Part shown: one piece after another, positions 27,012 to 35,091 of the stretch
Layout of the letters: every line of letters begins with the position of its first letter
How positions within the stretch are numbered: position 1 is the first letter of the stretch
Assembly (NCBI GenBank): GCA_900552685.1
Contig: USAJ01000007.1
Span: 1-64,000, forward strand
From: an uncultured Collinsella sp.
Lineage (GTDB): Bacteria; Actinomycetota; Coriobacteriia; Coriobacteriales; Coriobacteriaceae
Reading direction: 5' to 3'
Length of the DNA stretch: 64,000 bases
Program-made: the position numbers and the translations under genes
Notes under the pieces: model-generated
What the model was told of the DNA's origin: nothing
Databases searched by the model: none
Seen by the model: the letters and a program-made list of their open reading frames with translations, nothing else

Positions 27012-27048
27012 CGTTTCTCCTCTCCTAACGCAGCTTCGGTGACCTCAT

Positions 27049-27078
27049 ATCATAGCACAGCATCAAACAGGTGTTCGA
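27049..27078 (-). promoter_or_regulatory. Promoter of the Shango-like operon with LexA-like box
   Basis: On the minus strand an extended -10 (TGCTATGAT, -10 hexamer 27049-27054) lies 17 bp after a weak -35 (CGAACA, 27072-27077). That -35 is part of TCGAACACCTGTTTGA (27063-27078), a near-palindrome matching the LexA consensus CGAAC-N4-GTTYG with one asymmetric base. Repression by LexA and DNA-damage induction are inferred. Confidence 0.5.
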
Positions 27079-27099
27079 GATACCGCTACGTAGATAGAT

Positions 27100-27816
27100 T
27101 TAGAACAGGAGGGCGTAGATGACGGCTATGACAACGGAGGGGAGCATATTGGCCGTGCGGAAGGTCTGAGGACGGATGAGGTTGACGCCGACGCAGAAGA
27201 TGAGTATAGAGCCCACGAGCGATAGACTGTCGAGGGCGGCGGCGGTCATGATGGGGGAGAGCGCGCCGGCAAACAGCGTAATCGTTCCCTGGAATACGGC
27301 AACGGGCAGGGCGGAGAAGATGCAGCCGCGGCCGAGCGAAGCCGTCATGGTGCAGACGATGATGCAGTCCAACGCGCCCTTGAGGGCAAGCGTGGACCAG
27401 TCGCCGAGCAAGCCGTCTTGGATTGATCCCACGATAGCCATGGCACCGATGCAGACGGTCAGCGATGTCGAGACAAAGGCATTGGTGAACTCGTTGTCTC
27501 CCTCGCTGCCGGTTTTGCGCTTGAGCCATTCGCCCAGGTTTTCGATGCCGGCTTCCAGGTTAACGGCCTCGCCGATGAGCGAGCCGAGGGCAAACGAGAC
27601 GATGAGCATGGTGGTGCCGGTGGTCTCCAGCGCTTTCCCGTCAATGACGAGCATCTTTTGCATGGTGCCGCCCAGTCCGATAAACAAAACGCACAGCCCC
27701 GACGCCTTCATGAGCGTGTCTTGGATGCGGGGTGTGATAAAGCGTCCGCCTATAAGGCCCAGCAGTCCGCCCGCAATCAAAAGTGCGACGTTGATGACCG
27801 TTCCCAAACCCGGCAT
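27100..27816 (-). CDS. DUF554 family membrane protein
   Basis: A 238-residue integral membrane protein with about seven hydrophobic segments, matching the DUF554 (YdfK-like) family. Family features include GTVINVALLIAGGLLG at the N-terminus and the LKGALDCIIVCTMTASLG segment. Function is unknown; transport is suspected. GGGAGGG precedes the ATG at 27816. It ends only about 90 bp from the start of the defence operon and reads the same way, but has its own likely promoter. Confidence 0.88.
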   Translation of the reverse strand: MPGLGTVINVALLIAGGLLGLIGGRFITPRIQDTLMKASGLCVLFIGLGGTMQKMLVIDGKALETTGTTMLIVSFALGSLIGEAVNLEAGIENLGEWLKRKTGSEGDNEFTNAFVSTSLTVCIGAMAIVGSIQDGLLGDWSTLALKGALDCIIVCTMTASLGRGCIFSALPVAVFQGTITLFAGALSPIMTAAALDSLSLVGSILIFCVGVNLIRPQTFRTANMLPSVVIAVIYALLF

Positions 27817-27934
27817 GAACCCTCCCATATTGATGCCAACCTGGCAATCGTAGCAGAACGGGCTGCAGGGTGCGTCATGCCTCAACCTATACGTTATATA
27901 AGTGGTATTAATGACGGCATTTGGTGCCCGAGCC

Positions 27935-29347
27935 TCAGCCTCCCATCACGACATAGGGGCTGTAATCGAAGCACAGCATCATGAGTCGCTGCGGGGACTC
28001 AATGGCCGCGGCGATGATATCGGCATCTCGAGCTCGGTCAAATCCCACGAGCTCAATTTGATACGAGACGTCTTCCATTTTATGGAGTATCCGGTTATTC
28101 AGGAGATTCTCACCGTCGAATTCCTCGGTTTTGCCTCCGTCCGAGGTTACGGCATACAGGTGCAGTTTTGCGGTGGTCGCAGGGTCGGCGACCGTGAGGT
28201 TGTCGATTTGGTTGGCCGTGCCCTTTGCCCCAAGCAAGGTGAGCAAGGTGGGGGCTACGACCTCGCCCGATGGCAGAAAAACAACTTCGACGGTTTTAGG
28301 GAATGCGATAATGGCTGCTTTGCGGACGGGCTTATCGGCAGCGGTGACCTCAATGCTCGCGGCGTCGACGGTTTCCGTGCGGTCGAGCGCGACCATCATG
28401 CAACAATTGCCCTCGTCGATGTCTGCCGGCATGGGACACCCCAAGTTTTCGCCAGCTTGCGTGCCGCCCACTGCGGTGGCTGTTTCGCTTGGCTCGCTGA
28501 AAGTGGCTGAAGGACCGCTCGATGGCGGTGTTATGCCGCCTGGTGCGCCATTGTCCCCAGGCGCTATTTCACCGCTGCTCTCGCTGGAGTCGCTTGCGAT
28601 GTCACCTGTCGAGGGGGCGAGTCCGACCGCTCCTACTCCGCTCCATTCCATCTCGAGGAGCGCCGGATCGACAAGGACGTGATGCACATCTTGCGTTTCG
28701 GTACTGATATCGACAGGACCGGGATCTGCCCCTCGCGTCAGGCTGAGCGATCCGGTCCGCTGTTTGCCCCGAATCTCCTGGCTTTCTGTGCCGCTCGCGT
28801 AGAACATTAGAGCGATCTCGCCATTTGCCGTGGCGTCGGTGCCCGCCTTGGTCATTTTCAGCGATGCGGTGAATGAGATAGCGGGCTGCGTGCCATCGGC
28901 GCTCGAGGGGACGCAGCCCAGGCATACACCCCCTCCGTTTTCGAAAAACGTGCTGTCGAAGGCGACTGTTGCCCCGTCCGCCGAGTCATCGGACAGGGTG
29001 ATGTCGAGGCACAGCTCCACGTCGCAGGAATCGCCATCGGCATCAGTTGCAGCTGCGCGCCATGTGCAGATAACGCATCCCGTTAGGGGGCCGTCCGCTG
29101 TGCTCGAGTGCTCGGTATCCACGACTATCGAGCTGTTCGTGCAGCGACGGAGGCACCCCGAGGCCGAAATGCTTGCCTGCGCAAGCGAGAAGCGTTGGCG
29201 CGCGATGGTGCTCATCTGGTTTGTGGCGAGACAGTTGACGGCAGGTAAGGGGGCGTCCACGGCGGGTGTCGCTAGAGCGGCAACGGGCATGCCGGTGGCA
29301 AGCGCACTACAGAGCGCGGCAACGGGCAAAAGGTTCTTTGATGCCAT
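27935..29347 (-). CDS. Secreted cysteine-rich hypothetical protein
   Basis: A 470-residue protein with a signal peptide (cleavage after about residue 26, ALA-TP). The mature part has about 13 cysteines, including CVIC, CLGC, GCLRRC and CC, and a low-complexity S/G/P/E linker near residues 245-295. No transmembrane anchor or sorting motif is seen at the C-terminus, which ends VVMGG. I do not recognise a family. AAGGAGA precedes the ATG. It is the last gene of a five-gene operon of exported proteins and may be its main surface or adhesive product, disulfide- or metal-stabilised. Confidence 0.75.
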   Translation of the reverse strand: MASKNLLPVAALCSALATGMPVAALATPAVDAPLPAVNCLATNQMSTIARQRFSLAQASISASGCLRRCTNSSIVVDTEHSSTADGPLTGCVICTWRAAATDADGDSCDVELCLDITLSDDSADGATVAFDSTFFENGGGVCLGCVPSSADGTQPAISFTASLKMTKAGTDATANGEIALMFYASGTESQEIRGKQRTGSLSLTRGADPGPVDISTETQDVHHVLVDPALLEMEWSGVGAVGLAPSTGDIASDSSESSGEIAPGDNGAPGGITPPSSGPSATFSEPSETATAVGGTQAGENLGCPMPADIDEGNCCMMVALDRTETVDAASIEVTAADKPVRKAAIIAFPKTVEVVFLPSGEVVAPTLLTLLGAKGTANQIDNLTVADPATTAKLHLYAVTSDGGKTEEFDGENLLNNRILHKMEDVSYQIELVGFDRARDADIIAAAIESPQRLMMLCFDYSPYVVMGG

Positions 29348-29388
29348 GGGTTCTCCTTACCTATGCTGGACGGTCTCGATTCGTGTGG

Positions 29389-29646
29389 CTACCGGCTGCG
29401 TTTGATGTGCAGGCCAAGGCCGATGGCGCTAGCGCCTGCCGTGGCGATTCCTGCTGCCAGGAGCTGTCGCGTGTCGCTCGTTTGCGCGAGGGGTTCATGT
29501 TGGCCACTGCGTTCGAGTTCCGATAGATCGACAGTTACCTGCGTGGCAGCCTGCGCCTGCTCTTGTTGGGCAAAGGCGGCGATCGGGGCAAACGTTGCAA
29601 CGCCGATGATGACGGCAAGGACAATTGCCTTAGGCCGTGTGCGCAC
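29389..29646 (-). CDS. Small exported protein with sortase-like tail (LAQTS)
   Basis: An 85-residue protein. It has an N-terminal signal sequence (residues 1-27, cleavage near AFA-QQ), a short glutamine-rich linker, then LAQTSD, a hydrophobic helix and the basic tail KRSR. That order (motif, membrane span, positive tail) is the architecture of an LPXTG sorting signal with proline replaced by alanine and glycine by serine. The start is GTG at 29646, 17 bp inside the upstream gene, with a weak ribosome site. The mature part is only about 25 residues, so it may be a wall-anchoring stub or regulator. Confidence 0.65.
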   Translation of the reverse strand: MRTRPKAIVLAVIIGVATFAPIAAFAQQEQAQAATQVTVDLSELERSGQHEPLAQTSDTRQLLAAGIATAGASAIGLGLHIKRSR

Positions 29647-30229
29647 CGGGCTCGACCGTCCACGTAATGGTTGCGACCTGGTCGCCCGTGCCGGTCACAT
29701 GGAAGATGTCTCGCGTGACGCGGGCGACAGTGCCGCTCGTCTTAAGCTTAATCTTGTCCGTACCATCGGCGATGCCCTGGTAGCCCATGTCGAAGGATGC
29801 ATTTTTGGAAAGGTCGAGGCCCGCTTCCTGCGTCGCGGCGTGGGCGTCTTGGAGTGCCTTGTCTGGGCCGACCTTAAAATCGATGGAGTTCTGGGCGGTC
29901 CCCGTCTTGGCGTCGGCGACGATGCTCCAGGACTTCTGGGCGGCAATCTTCATGTTGGTAACGTGGATGCCATAGGCCGAAAGATTGTCGATGGTGGTTG
30001 TATTCTCGGAAGGGCCCTGGAGCGTGCCGTCTGCCTTAGCGACGAACGGAATGACGGTCGGGGCTTTGAACTTGATGTTGTCGATTTCGGTCCTGATGGT
30101 CACGTTGGTGGTTCCAGTGCGTCCCTCCGCCAGGGCGGTGGTCGGCGCGGCGCCCATTGCGAGTGCGAGCGCCAGCCCTGCGCCCACGACGAGCACCCTG
30201 GCCCCATTCAAGTTCCTGGTGATGTCCAT
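29630..30229 (-). CDS. Secreted beta-rich hypothetical protein
   Basis: A 199-residue protein with a signal peptide (cleavage after ALA near residue 34). The mature domain has alternating hydrophobic strands, starts with threonine-rich strands (NVTIRTEID) and closes with ATITWTVEPG. The pattern resembles Gram-positive pilin-, TasA- or WxL-like immunoglobulin folds, but no definite family is recognised. AAAGGAACG precedes the ATG. Third gene of the surface-protein operon; a 6-bp hairpin (CACGGA/TCCGTG, 30248-30265) lies in its leader. Confidence 0.75.
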   Translation of the reverse strand: MDITRNLNGARVLVVGAGLALALAMGAAPTTALAEGRTGTTNVTIRTEIDNIKFKAPTVIPFVAKADGTLQGPSENTTTIDNLSAYGIHVTNMKIAAQKSWSIVADAKTGTAQNSIDFKVGPDKALQDAHAATQEAGLDLSKNASFDMGYQGIADGTDKIKLKTSGTVARVTRDIFHVTGTGDQVATITWTVEPGAHTA

Positions 30230-30317
30230 AATCGTTCCTTTCTATTCGTCACGGACCGTTTCCGTGAGGGTTAGACGAAAGCGGCACGGGTGCGCATTTT
30301 CATAACAGGTGGCAGGT

Positions 30318-30827
30318 CTAGTCTTCTGTCTGCGCAACTCGCACCTTGACGCGCGTGGGATTGCCATGGACGTCGTAGGTCTTGGCGTCGAGCGCTTGAA
30401 TCTCGATATACGCCTCGCCTTCTTTGATGTCGCCTGCAGGGCAGGTCTCAACGGTCTTGCCGGTCTCGACCACGCCCGATTCATAGATGGTCTCGTCGTT
30501 TTGGATCACGCGGAAACGCTGGGGAAACTTGTTATCCTGGACGTTTTGCACGTTGATGCGCAGCTTGCCGCCTTTTTGTAGCTGGGCGACCGGTGCGACC
30601 GAGATCGTCATCATGTTGTCGCGGACGATGGCATCGAGCTCGTCCTGGATTTCCTGACGCGACTTACCCTCTGCCGCTGTGACCGAGGCACCCGTCTCGG
30701 CGACAGGCTTTGACTGCCAAGCGTAAAGGCCGACGGCGATAAGGGCGCAGGCGATGGCCAAACAGACGGCGCCGAGCCTTTTTCGATGTTTTGACCCTAG
30801 GGGGCTCGACTGCTTCCTTACGCTCAT
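30318..30827 (-). CDS. Membrane-anchored hypothetical protein
   Basis: A 169-residue protein with a basic N-terminus, one membrane helix (about residues 20-37) and an extracytoplasmic beta-rich domain (SVAPVAQLQKGGKLRINVQN and RFRVIQNDETIYESGVV segments). I do not recognise the family. Its ATG overlaps the stop of the preceding gene (ATGA), so translation is coupled. It may assist secretion or assembly of the downstream secreted proteins. Confidence 0.72.
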   Translation of the reverse strand: MSVRKQSSPLGSKHRKRLGAVCLAIACALIAVGLYAWQSKPVAETGASVTAAEGKSRQEIQDELDAIVRDNMMTISVAPVAQLQKGGKLRINVQNVQDNKFPQRFRVIQNDETIYESGVVETGKTVETCPAGDIKEGEAYIEIQALDAKTYDVHGNPTRVKVRVAQTED

Positions 30828-31120
30828 GCGGCATCCTTAGTGGTATAGACGCGCGCGAACGTGGACGGATCGGCGCCAAAGAGCATGTGGAGCATGAGGC
30901 GTCGCGAGTAGATGAGCTCGTCGAAGTTTGGGTCGAGTTTGATGTCGTGGATGTGGGCGATGTGGTGGGCGAGTGTCGAAAACGATTCGGGATCGCAAAT
31001 CACGTCGGTGGTGACGTGATAGACAGCCGCATCGGGAAATGCCTCCTCATCGAAGGGCAGAAGATATGGGTCATCGTCAACTTCGATGGCGATGCCGTAC
31101 TGGGGCCAGTAATATGCCAT
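30824..31120 (-). CDS. Small acidic hypothetical protein, first gene of surface operon
   Basis: A 98-residue soluble protein without signal peptide. It is rich in aspartate, with a conserved-looking HHIAHIHDIKLDPNFDE centre. The family is not recognised. GGGAGG precedes the ATG. Because it is cytoplasmic and coupled by a 4-bp overlap to a membrane protein, it could be a regulator or chaperone of the operon. Confidence 0.7.
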   Translation of the reverse strand: MAYYWPQYGIAIEVDDDPYLLPFDEEAFPDAAVYHVTTDVICDPESFSTLAHHIAHIHDIKLDPNFDELIYSRRLMLHMLFGADPSTFARVYTTKDAA

Positions 31121-31465
31121 GGGAACCTCCCTGTTTTTGGGCCAAACCTTCTATTGGTTTTGGCTGTCGATGCCGACCGTATCAGCCACAACTTGACCAA
31201 TTTCTGACCAAATGCTTGACGGGTTTACATCGCCGCAGGTGAGAGACGCTAAAAAATATCTCAAGTTTTTTCGAGCGCCAATTGTGTGCGTGGCTGCGAT
31301 GGAAAGGAGCGCGTTAAATAGAGCGCCTGCCGAGAAAACGCCGCCGCTCGCCGAATTGCGCAAACGTAAAATTCGCCAATTATGGAGACGGTCTCAGTCA
31401 CGTCGACGAAACGATGCGGTAACATCTCCCTGCAAACACTGTAGTTAACTAAAGGGGGAGTTCGC
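31121..31465. promoter_or_regulatory. Divergent control region with direct repeats
   Basis: This 345-bp gap separates the surface operon (minus) from the lactate dehydrogenase operon (plus). It holds three TGAC-type direct repeats about one helical turn apart (31194, 31205, 31217), an imperfect hairpin at 31141-31164, the palindrome GAGACGGTCTC (31385-31395) and TAGTTAACTA (31442-31451) just before the plus-strand ribosome site. I see no gene. All are operator candidates only. Confidence 0.35.
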
Positions 31466-33067
31466 GTGTCTGCAGCCATCAAACCCTTCGGCGACGAGTT
31501 CGAAGAATATGGTCGCGATGAATCTCGCACATCGGGCGAGGCGTCGAGCATCTCGTTTCCGACAACGGAGGACGAAGTCCGCGCCATTCTGCGAAAGCTC
31601 CATGCCGAGCATGTTCCAATAACGGTCCAGGGTGCTCGGACCGGTCTGGCTGCCGGCGCCGTGCCTCACGGCGGGCATATCCTCAACACTTCTCGTATGA
31701 ATCGCTACCTGGGTCTTCGCCGCGACGAGCGAGGCCGTTTTCTGCTGCGCGTGGAGCCGGGCGTCGTGCTTTCGGAGTTGCGCAAGCAACTGGGTAAGAA
31801 GGCATTGCCGACCGCTGACTGGGATCAGGTATCGCTTGAGGCCTATGAGGAGTTCCAGGCAGCTCCTGAGCAGTTCTTCCCCACCGATCCCACCGAGGCG
31901 TCTGCCTGCCTGGGCGGCATGGCGGCGTGCAATGCCTCCGGTGCCCGCAGTTACGCCTACGGCCCCATGCGCCCGCACGTTACGGGGCTTCACGTGGCAC
32001 TGGCGGACGGCGACCTGCTTGAGCTTCATCGAGGTCAGGCGCACGCTGACGCACGCCACTTGTCGCTCGTGACAGCGGAAGGCCGCGCGCTCGAGCTGGA
32101 TCTTCCTGGCTATACCATGCCCAAGACCAAAAACGCGTCGGGTTATTTCGTTTCGGACGATATGGACGCCATCGATCTTTTCATCGGTGCGTGCGGCACA
32201 CTCGGCGTCATTACCGAGCTCGAGATCGCCCTGCAGGCGGCACCTTCGGTCGTATGGGGCGTGAGCTGCTTTTTCGACAGCGAGGACAAGGCGGTTTCCT
32301 TTACCGATTCCGTGCGCCCCGTGCTGTCCCATGCCGCCGCTATTGAGTATTTCGATGCCGGCGCCTTGGATATCCTTCGCCGCCAGCGCGAGCAGTCGAC
32401 CGCGTTTGTCTCGCTGCCGGCACTCGACGATGAGGCAAAGGTCTGTGTTTACGTGGAACTCGACTGCGACGACGAGGCGCAAGCGACCGAGGAGCTGTAC
32501 CACCTGGGATGGGTTTTGGAGCTTGCGGGCGGCCGCGACGACGCGACCTGGGTTGCACGCACCGAGGTCGATCGCGAATGCCAGCGGTTCTTCCGCCACG
32601 CCGTTCCCGAGAGCGTCAACATGCTCATCGACGAGCGTCGCCGCACCGACCCCACCATTACCAAGCTGGGGTCGGATATGTCGGTGCCCAATGCGCGCCT
32701 GGCCGATGTCGTTGCCCTCTATCGCCGCACGCTGGCCGAAAGCGGGCTTGAGTCTGCCGCCTGGGGACATATCGGCAACAACCATCTGCATGTGAATATC
32801 CTGCCGCGCGATGCGCGGGACTACCGTCGCGGCGGTGAGCTGTTTGCCCAGTGGGCTGCGGAGGTAACGGCTATGGGCGGCGCCGTCTCTGCCGAGCACG
32901 GCGTCGGCAAGATCAAAGCGGGCTTTTTGGAGACGATGTACGGCCACGAGGCCATGGTCGAATCGGCTCGACTCAAGCTGCAGCTCGATCCTGCCGGGCA
33001 GCTGGGTCGTGGCAACCTGTTTTCGGAGAAGCTCTTGGATGAACTCGTCCAGAAAGGGGGCGCGTGA
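31466..33067 (+). CDS. FAD-binding lactate/glycolate dehydrogenase (GlcD/LctD-like)
   Basis: A 533-residue VAO-family flavoprotein. The FAD-binding region includes ITVQGARTGLAAGAVP (near residues 51-66) and NASGARSYAYG. The C-terminal substrate domain has WGHIGNNHLHVNI and EHGVGKIK. It is the dehydrogenase subunit that oxidises a 2-hydroxyacid, probably lactate. The start is GTG behind AAAGGGGGAG. EtfB and ferredoxin-EtfA follow with almost no spacing, as in the Acetobacterium woodii LctBCD complex, so it likely donates electrons to a confurcating Etf. Substrate preference is inferred from context. Confidence 0.9.
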   Translation: MSAAIKPFGDEFEEYGRDESRTSGEASSISFPTTEDEVRAILRKLHAEHVPITVQGARTGLAAGAVPHGGHILNTSRMNRYLGLRRDERGRFLLRVEPGVVLSELRKQLGKKALPTADWDQVSLEAYEEFQAAPEQFFPTDPTEASACLGGMAACNASGARSYAYGPMRPHVTGLHVALADGDLLELHRGQAHADARHLSLVTAEGRALELDLPGYTMPKTKNASGYFVSDDMDAIDLFIGACGTLGVITELEIALQAAPSVVWGVSCFFDSEDKAVSFTDSVRPVLSHAAAIEYFDAGALDILRRQREQSTAFVSLPALDDEAKVCVYVELDCDDEAQATEELYHLGWVLELAGGRDDATWVARTEVDRECQRFFRHAVPESVNMLIDERRRTDPTITKLGSDMSVPNARLADVVALYRRTLAESGLESAAWGHIGNNHLHVNILPRDARDYRRGGELFAQWAAEVTAMGGAVSAEHGVGKIKAGFLETMYGHEAMVESARLKLQLDPAGQLGRGNLFSEKLLDELVQKGGA

Positions 33068-33069
33068 AG

Positions 33070-33885
33070 ATGAGTGATTTCCATATGGTGGTGTGCGTCA
33101 AGGCGGTGCCGGGAAGCACCGAGGTCAAGATGGACCCCAAAACCAATACCATCGTGCGCGATGGCAAGCAGGCGGTCATTAATCCCTTCGATGCAAGTGC
33201 CCTCGAATGTGCGTTGGCGCTCAAGGACGACTTTATCGGCTTTGGCATGGATGTGCACGTGACGGTGGTATCGATGGGTATCCCTGCAACCGAATTGCTA
33301 CTGCGCGACTGCATCGCCCGCGGCGCCGACGATGCATTGCTGCTCACCGACCGTGCTTTTGCGGGCGCGGACACGTTGGCGACCACCTATGCTCTCAAAT
33401 GCGGCATCGAGGCGCTCGACGAGGACTTCGACCTGCTCATCTGCGGCAAGATGGCGGTGGATGGCGATACTGCCCAGATTGGCCCCGAACTGGCCGGCGC
33501 CTTCGAGATTCCCTGCGTGACCGATGTGAGCTGCGTACAGAGCGCGGGCTTTACGACGTGCGGCTCGCTGGCGCTTGTCCACGGCTGTGACGCCGGCGAG
33601 GAGACGGTCTATCTGGAGATGCCGTGCGCGATGACGACCGCCAAGGAGATCGGCCAGCTGCGCATGCCGAGCATCGCCGGCATTCGCGCGGCCGAAGATG
33701 CGGATGTGCGGGTGGTCAGTGCTGCCGATGTGTATGCCGACCCTTTGCGCTGCGGCCTTACCGGATCGCCGACGCAGGTCGTGCGCTCGTTTGTGCTCGA
33801 CCGTGACCAAACGTGCGAGGCCATCGAGGGCACGCCGGTCGAACAGGCGGCAAAGCTTGCCAAGATTATCGAGGGGATGGCTTAG
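33070..33885 (+). CDS. etfB: Electron transfer flavoprotein beta subunit
   Basis: A 271-residue EtfB that binds nucleotide/FAD between subunits and accepts electrons within the confurcating complex. INPFDASALE near residue 40 and AVDGDTAQIGPELA near residue 131 are family signatures. The ATG at 33070 sits 8 bp from AAAGGGGG; GTG at 33064 is a weaker alternative. It lies 2 bp past the dehydrogenase stop and shares an operon with the EtfA that starts on the next base after its own stop. Confidence 0.93.
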   Translation: MSDFHMVVCVKAVPGSTEVKMDPKTNTIVRDGKQAVINPFDASALECALALKDDFIGFGMDVHVTVVSMGIPATELLLRDCIARGADDALLLTDRAFAGADTLATTYALKCGIEALDEDFDLLICGKMAVDGDTAQIGPELAGAFEIPCVTDVSCVQSAGFTTCGSLALVHGCDAGEETVYLEMPCAMTTAKEIGQLRMPSIAGIRAAEDADVRVVSAADVYADPLRCGLTGSPTQVVRSFVLDRDQTCEAIEGTPVEQAAKLAKIIEGMA

Positions 33886-35091
33886 ATGAGCGGACTGATA
33901 ATCGATAGCGAGGCATGCGTTGGCTGTGGCCGCTGCGTTCGCGCCTGTGCCTCGGGTGGCATTGTGGTGGAGGGCGAGCGCCCCAACCGCTGCGCCCATG
34001 TGACCGACGGCTGCATCTTGTGCGGCGGGTGCGTCGACGCCTGTCCCGTCAACGCCATTTCGATCGAGCGCGACGAGGCCGCCGGCGCGGTTGACCTCGA
34101 TGCGTATCGAGACATTTGGGTATTCGTTCAGACCGACGAGCACGATGACGTGGCCCCGGTGGCCTACGAGCTCATGGGCAAGGGCCGCGAGCTTGCCGAT
34201 GCACGCGGCTGTCGCCTGGTGGCGCTGGTCGGCATGGGCCCCGAGGGCTCGCTTGAGGACCTGGGGCATCTGGTTTGCGCCGGTGCGGACGAAGTTCTGG
34301 TCTGTCGTGACGAGCGCCTGCGTCAGAACGACGCGGAGGTCTATGCTCGCCTCATCTGCGATTTGGTAACCGAGCGCAAGCCCGAAGCCATTCTGTACGG
34401 TGCGACCGCTTTTGGCCGCGAGCTGGCGCCTGGCGTTGCCGTGCGCCTGCGGACGGGCCTTACGGCCGACTGCACCGTGCTTTCGATGGATACGGAGACG
34501 GGCCTGCTGCAACAGACGCGTCCGGCGTTTGGCGGCAACTTGATGGCCACCATTATCTGCCCCAACCACCGTCCCCAGATGGCAACGGTGCGCCCCGGCA
34601 TCTTTAAGGCGCCCGACTTTGACTATAGCCGCTCCGGAACGATTACCCAGGTATTACTTGCGGAAGACGCCAAGGCTCGTGTCGAGATTTCGATTCCCGC
34701 CGAGGAATGGGGCCAGCAGGCTTCGATTGCCGATGCCGAGCGTCTAGTTGTTGTGGGTCGCGGTATTGGCTCCAAGAAAAACCTACCCTTGATGCGAAAG
34801 CTCGCCGAAGTCCTGGGTGCCGAGCTCGGCTGCACGCGACCCGTCGTGGAGGCGGGCTGGCTGGAGTATCGCCACCAGATTGGCCAGACGGGCGTGTCGG
34901 TTTCGCCTAAGCTCCTTGTGAGCATCGGCGTTTCGGGTGCCATCCAGCATCTTGCCGGCATCGGCGGTGCGGAGTGCATCATCGCCGTCAACGAGGACCC
35001 AGATGCCCCCATCTTCGGCGTCGCCCAGTACAAGGTCGTCGGCGACGCCGTCGAGGTCGTTGAGGAGCTGCTGGCCCAGCTTGAGTGCTAG
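33886..35091 (+). CDS. etfA: Electron transfer flavoprotein alpha subunit with N-terminal ferredoxin domain
   Basis: A 401-residue EtfA carrying two [4Fe-4S] ferredoxin motifs at the N-terminus (C11/C14/C17/C21 and C43/C46/C49/C53). Ordinary EtfA follows, ending in the FAD motif GQTGVSVSPKLL, SGAIQHLAGI and NEDPDAPIFG. The ferredoxin fusion is the hallmark of LctC/CarE-type bifurcating Etfs, which couple NAD reduction to ferredoxin. The stop TAG overlaps the convergent HD gene stop within one CTAG. Confidence 0.95.
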   Translation: MSGLIIDSEACVGCGRCVRACASGGIVVEGERPNRCAHVTDGCILCGGCVDACPVNAISIERDEAAGAVDLDAYRDIWVFVQTDEHDDVAPVAYELMGKGRELADARGCRLVALVGMGPEGSLEDLGHLVCAGADEVLVCRDERLRQNDAEVYARLICDLVTERKPEAILYGATAFGRELAPGVAVRLRTGLTADCTVLSMDTETGLLQQTRPAFGGNLMATIICPNHRPQMATVRPGIFKAPDFDYSRSGTITQVLLAEDAKARVEISIPAEEWGQQASIADAERLVVVGRGIGSKKNLPLMRKLAEVLGAELGCTRPVVEAGWLEYRHQIGQTGVSVSPKLLVSIGVSGAIQHLAGIGGAECIIAVNEDPDAPIFGVAQYKVVGDAVEVVEELLAQLEC

